A stretch of 64,000 bases of DNA, from the NCBI RefSeq assembly GCF_030052815.1, contig NC_079507.1, positions 58,469,119-58,533,118 on the forward strand, read 5' to 3'. This DNA is from Hevea brasiliensis (taxonomy: Eukaryota; Streptophyta; Magnoliopsida; Malpighiales; Euphorbiaceae). The notes beneath the pieces were generated by a model that was given only the letters and a program-made list of their open reading frames with translations, did no database searches and was not told the DNA's origin. This document shows positions 61,901-64,000 of the stretch, piece by piece (within the stretch, counting starts at the first letter, position 1; the number at the start of each line of letters is the position of its first letter). The position numbers and the translations under genes were made by a program.

Positions 61901-62979
61901 CGAGTTAATCAACCTTAATTCCCATCTATTAAATATAAGAATAAGTCACTAACCATGCATTTTCATGGCTGCCAAAACTAAGGTTCACCAATACTCAATC
62001 ATTTTCTCAATTTTTCTTAGCAATTCAACTTACTCAAAGCTCAACACAAGGATTAGTGAAGGAAAATGGGAAGATTAAGCACTAACCTTTATTTGGAGCT
62101 TGCTAAACCTCACCAAAACTTTTCCTTTTTGCTGCCTATGTGTTGCCCATGATGTGTAGACTAACTTTAATGAAGAACTCTTGAAGAAACTAGGGCTTGA
62201 TCATGGAGGATTGGAGCTTCATGCATGAATGGCCATGGAGTTTTATGGGAGAGCATTTTCGGCCATGGATGAAGAATTGAAGGAAATGAAATGAGTTAGT
62301 GGAGAAATCTGTCCACTTTTTTATGCCCCATTATCTTTAGGTTAATTAATATATATTATGCTCCACTAACCTTAGGTTAATTAGTTTAATAATCCACTTT
62401 TAATTATTCCAAATTATACCACTCATTTTTCCTTAATTGCATTTCATGTATAATTTCATTTTTCATGAAATTTTCAAAATTTAATACTATATATTTTTAA
62501 TGGACATTTAGGTCAAAAGTCCACTCTAGGTGTCGAATGACAAAAATGCCCTTCTTCGGGTTAAATTCGGACTTTTTTGATACTACCGATTTACTCATTG
62601 TACCGCCGATTTCTTTAATTTTCGTTTTTCGTTTTATTGACTCACTAAATTTTCTTTGATATTTCCAATGTCAATTACACCTCAGTACACCTTTAATTAG
62701 GTCTCAAAAATATTTTTCGGGGTTTCTCACAGTCCAGGGCTAGTCAACGATCCTCGCCGTAACTTCTCGGTGCGGTCACCCATCGCTACGGGTTCGGCTC
62801 ATTTAACTTAGTCACATTTTATCTCTTTTATTTTTCCTTAATTTTTCTCATCACATATTTAATTATCTTATACTTTCTCACAGTCAATTAAGTGTAATTC
62901 TAGATATTTCGACTTTTCGGGGTAGGCATCAGCCGTCGGAACAGTAGGATGTACGGATTAGGAAATTGAGGATGTTACA
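58945..62979 (+). mobile_element. Solo LTR, family A (4035 bp)
   Basis: Starts TGTAATACCCCTCACC and ends GAGGATGTTACA. It is flanked by a perfect 5-bp duplication CGACC (58940-58944 and 62980-62984). It matches the element at 26844-30460 at both ends. It has TG...CA termini, no second LTR, no primer site and no real ORF. It interrupts the minus-strand transposon-protein gene. The perfect duplication and intact ends suggest it is younger than its relative at 26.8 kb. A 223-bp tandem repeat occupies 60536-61204. Confidence 0.88.
60536..61204 (+). repeat. 223-bp tandem repeat, three copies
   Basis: The anchor CTCTATG occurs at 60536, 60759, 60982 and 61205, exactly 223 bp apart each time. Copies share long phrases such as 'tggacagattgca' and 'gcaagctatttgacttgg'. 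The two short open frames starting near 60694 and 61140 have identical first 20 residues only because of this repeat. A fourth, diverged copy begins after 61205. Confidence 0.93.
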
Positions 62980-62984
62980 CGACC
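62980..62984. repeat. Target-site duplication CGACC, right copy
   Basis: Abuts the GATGTTACA end of the solo LTR; identical to 58940-58944. Confidence 0.9.
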
Positions 62985-64000
62985 TTCCTTTTTCACTTGC
63001 GACTCTCCTTCGCGCCCTCGCCTCCAGCCATATCTGCATAAAAAACAAGTTAGTAAGATTACCTAAGTCAGGAGGCTAAAGATTTAGGTTATACCGATCC
63101 CTGGACCAAGGTCAGAGAGCTGCAGCTCATAATCCTCATTGGCGATATCTACATTAGCCATCACTTCAGTTCGGCCATAACTGTATCTAGACATGAATAT
63201 TTGCGAGTAGCCGCCTGATCTTTCAATTCCTTTACCACGACATCTTCGTCTCTATTTAGGGCGATCTTCTTTGGGACTGAAGGGACCAGGTACTGCCAAC
63301 TGCATGGAATACCCTCAAAGCCATTCGGGATATTACTCCTCAAAAGAACTGGTTCTTCCAATTCTTCAACGAAGAAGGGAGATCGGTAAAAAGCCCACAA
63401 TGTGGCTTGGCTTGGAAAAACCAATACTCGTCGTCCTTTCTTCGGGAAAGCCTATGCAGCTCGGCAAAGACCTTAACCGTGGGCTCCAGTCTCTTGACTC
63501 GGCAAAGGCCTCTGAAGGCTACTAAAGTCAGCCAAGAGTTCAGATGCACTTGAGTGCTGAGACATGGTGAAACTTTAGGACGGCCTTGTAAAATCCATCC
63601 AAGGGAAAACGAAGCCCGACCTTCAACTGCTCCTCATATACTATGATGAGATCGCCTTCTTCAAAGAAGTGATCGGCCCGAAGATCACCATGGCATCTGA
63701 TCAGCTCAAAAGAGTCGATCCGCAGATTGTACTCTTGACTTATGGATTGGAGATTGGTTTCTCTTAGGACTGACGACAGCTCATCAACTGGCAAGTTTTC
63801 CTTTCTCGAAAACGTTCCTCGCTTTGGTCTGGTAGCCGAACAAGTAACCGGAATGATGGTTGTGCTGCATTGTTTGCCTGGTCTAATCGCGTCGCCTTCT
63901 TCCGAAGTCCATAAAATATTGACGGAAGGTGGGCTCGCAGCTCTCTGACCCTCGGTACCACTCATTTTCAAAAAACAAAAAGGAAATTAACCGAGAAAAG

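Larger units (their letters stand above)
58127..63971 (-). pseudogene. Gypsy-type 'putative plant transposon protein' gene, broken
   Basis: Minus-strand gene of the family containing the 'putative gypsy-type transposon' domain (Pfam Transposase_28 type), often carried as an extra gene by Tat-like Ty3/gypsy elements. The N-terminal part (63161-63971) has KVGLRFPLDGFYKAVL, then LHLNSWLTLVAFRGLC and KPHCGLFTDLPSS, spread over three frames. A possible intron lies near 63020-63090. The C-terminal part (58127-58939) is coiled-coil (for example ELERELEEARACRTADVTRL, unbroken only in short frames), then HSDLLAELVRRYPEEDFSWM and an acidic Glu/Arg-rich end. A 4.0 kb solo LTR separates the two parts. 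Several frameshifts and stops make it non-functional. Confidence 0.75.

Noticed and set aside
58945..62979. Complete LTR retrotransposon
   Set aside because: The terminal TGTAATACCCCTCACC text is not repeated internally and no gag or pol was seen, so a solo LTR fits better.

Overview
This is a nuclear window from a flowering plant. Every convincing protein gene is an intron-containing plant gene, the intergenic DNA is AT-rich, and retroelement debris is plentiful. The protein flavour suggests a woody eudicot, perhaps Euphorbiaceae or Malpighiales such as Hevea or Manihot. That guess rests on remembered similarity, not on a search.

Layout. The 3' half of a JAZ/TIFY6B-like jasmonate repressor gene enters from the left (62-1427, +). 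Next comes a heavily decayed copy of the Mediator subunit MED23 gene (5885-16374, -). It carries a SINE, a LINE scrap, a decayed Ty3/gypsy retrotransposon with a GGTAG target duplication, and a small inverted-repeat element. A GPI-anchored GH17 beta-1,3-glucanase with an X8 domain (17518-21910, +) lies tail to tail with an LC8-type dynein light chain gene (23049-25203, -). From 26.6 to 36 kb there is a retroelement graveyard: an L1-type RNase H fragment split by a 3.6 kb solo LTR, an RTE-type LINE fragment with a TTGAG tail, and another solo LTR. Two tandem PLAC8/PCR genes follow (38099-39072 and 41111-42018, both -). A seven-exon GH9 endoglucanase (43480-47784, -) comes next, then about 7 kb without a recognised gene, then a single-exon pectin methylesterase inhibitor (54924-55556, +). 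The right end (57.5-64 kb) holds a decayed gypsy-type 'putative transposon protein' gene, interrupted by a 4.0 kb solo LTR of the same family as the one at 26.8 kb. That LTR contains a 223-bp tandem repeat.

The intact genes do not form a pathway, although three (GH17, GH9 and PMEI) act in the cell wall. I found no clearly undescribed molecular system. The best discoveries are the MED23 relic, two related solo LTRs that each landed inside the coding sequence of an older element, and the intron inside the JAZ Jas motif, whose retention would give an immediate stop. Splice coordinates come from hand reading of reading frame and GT/AG sites and may be off by one base in places.
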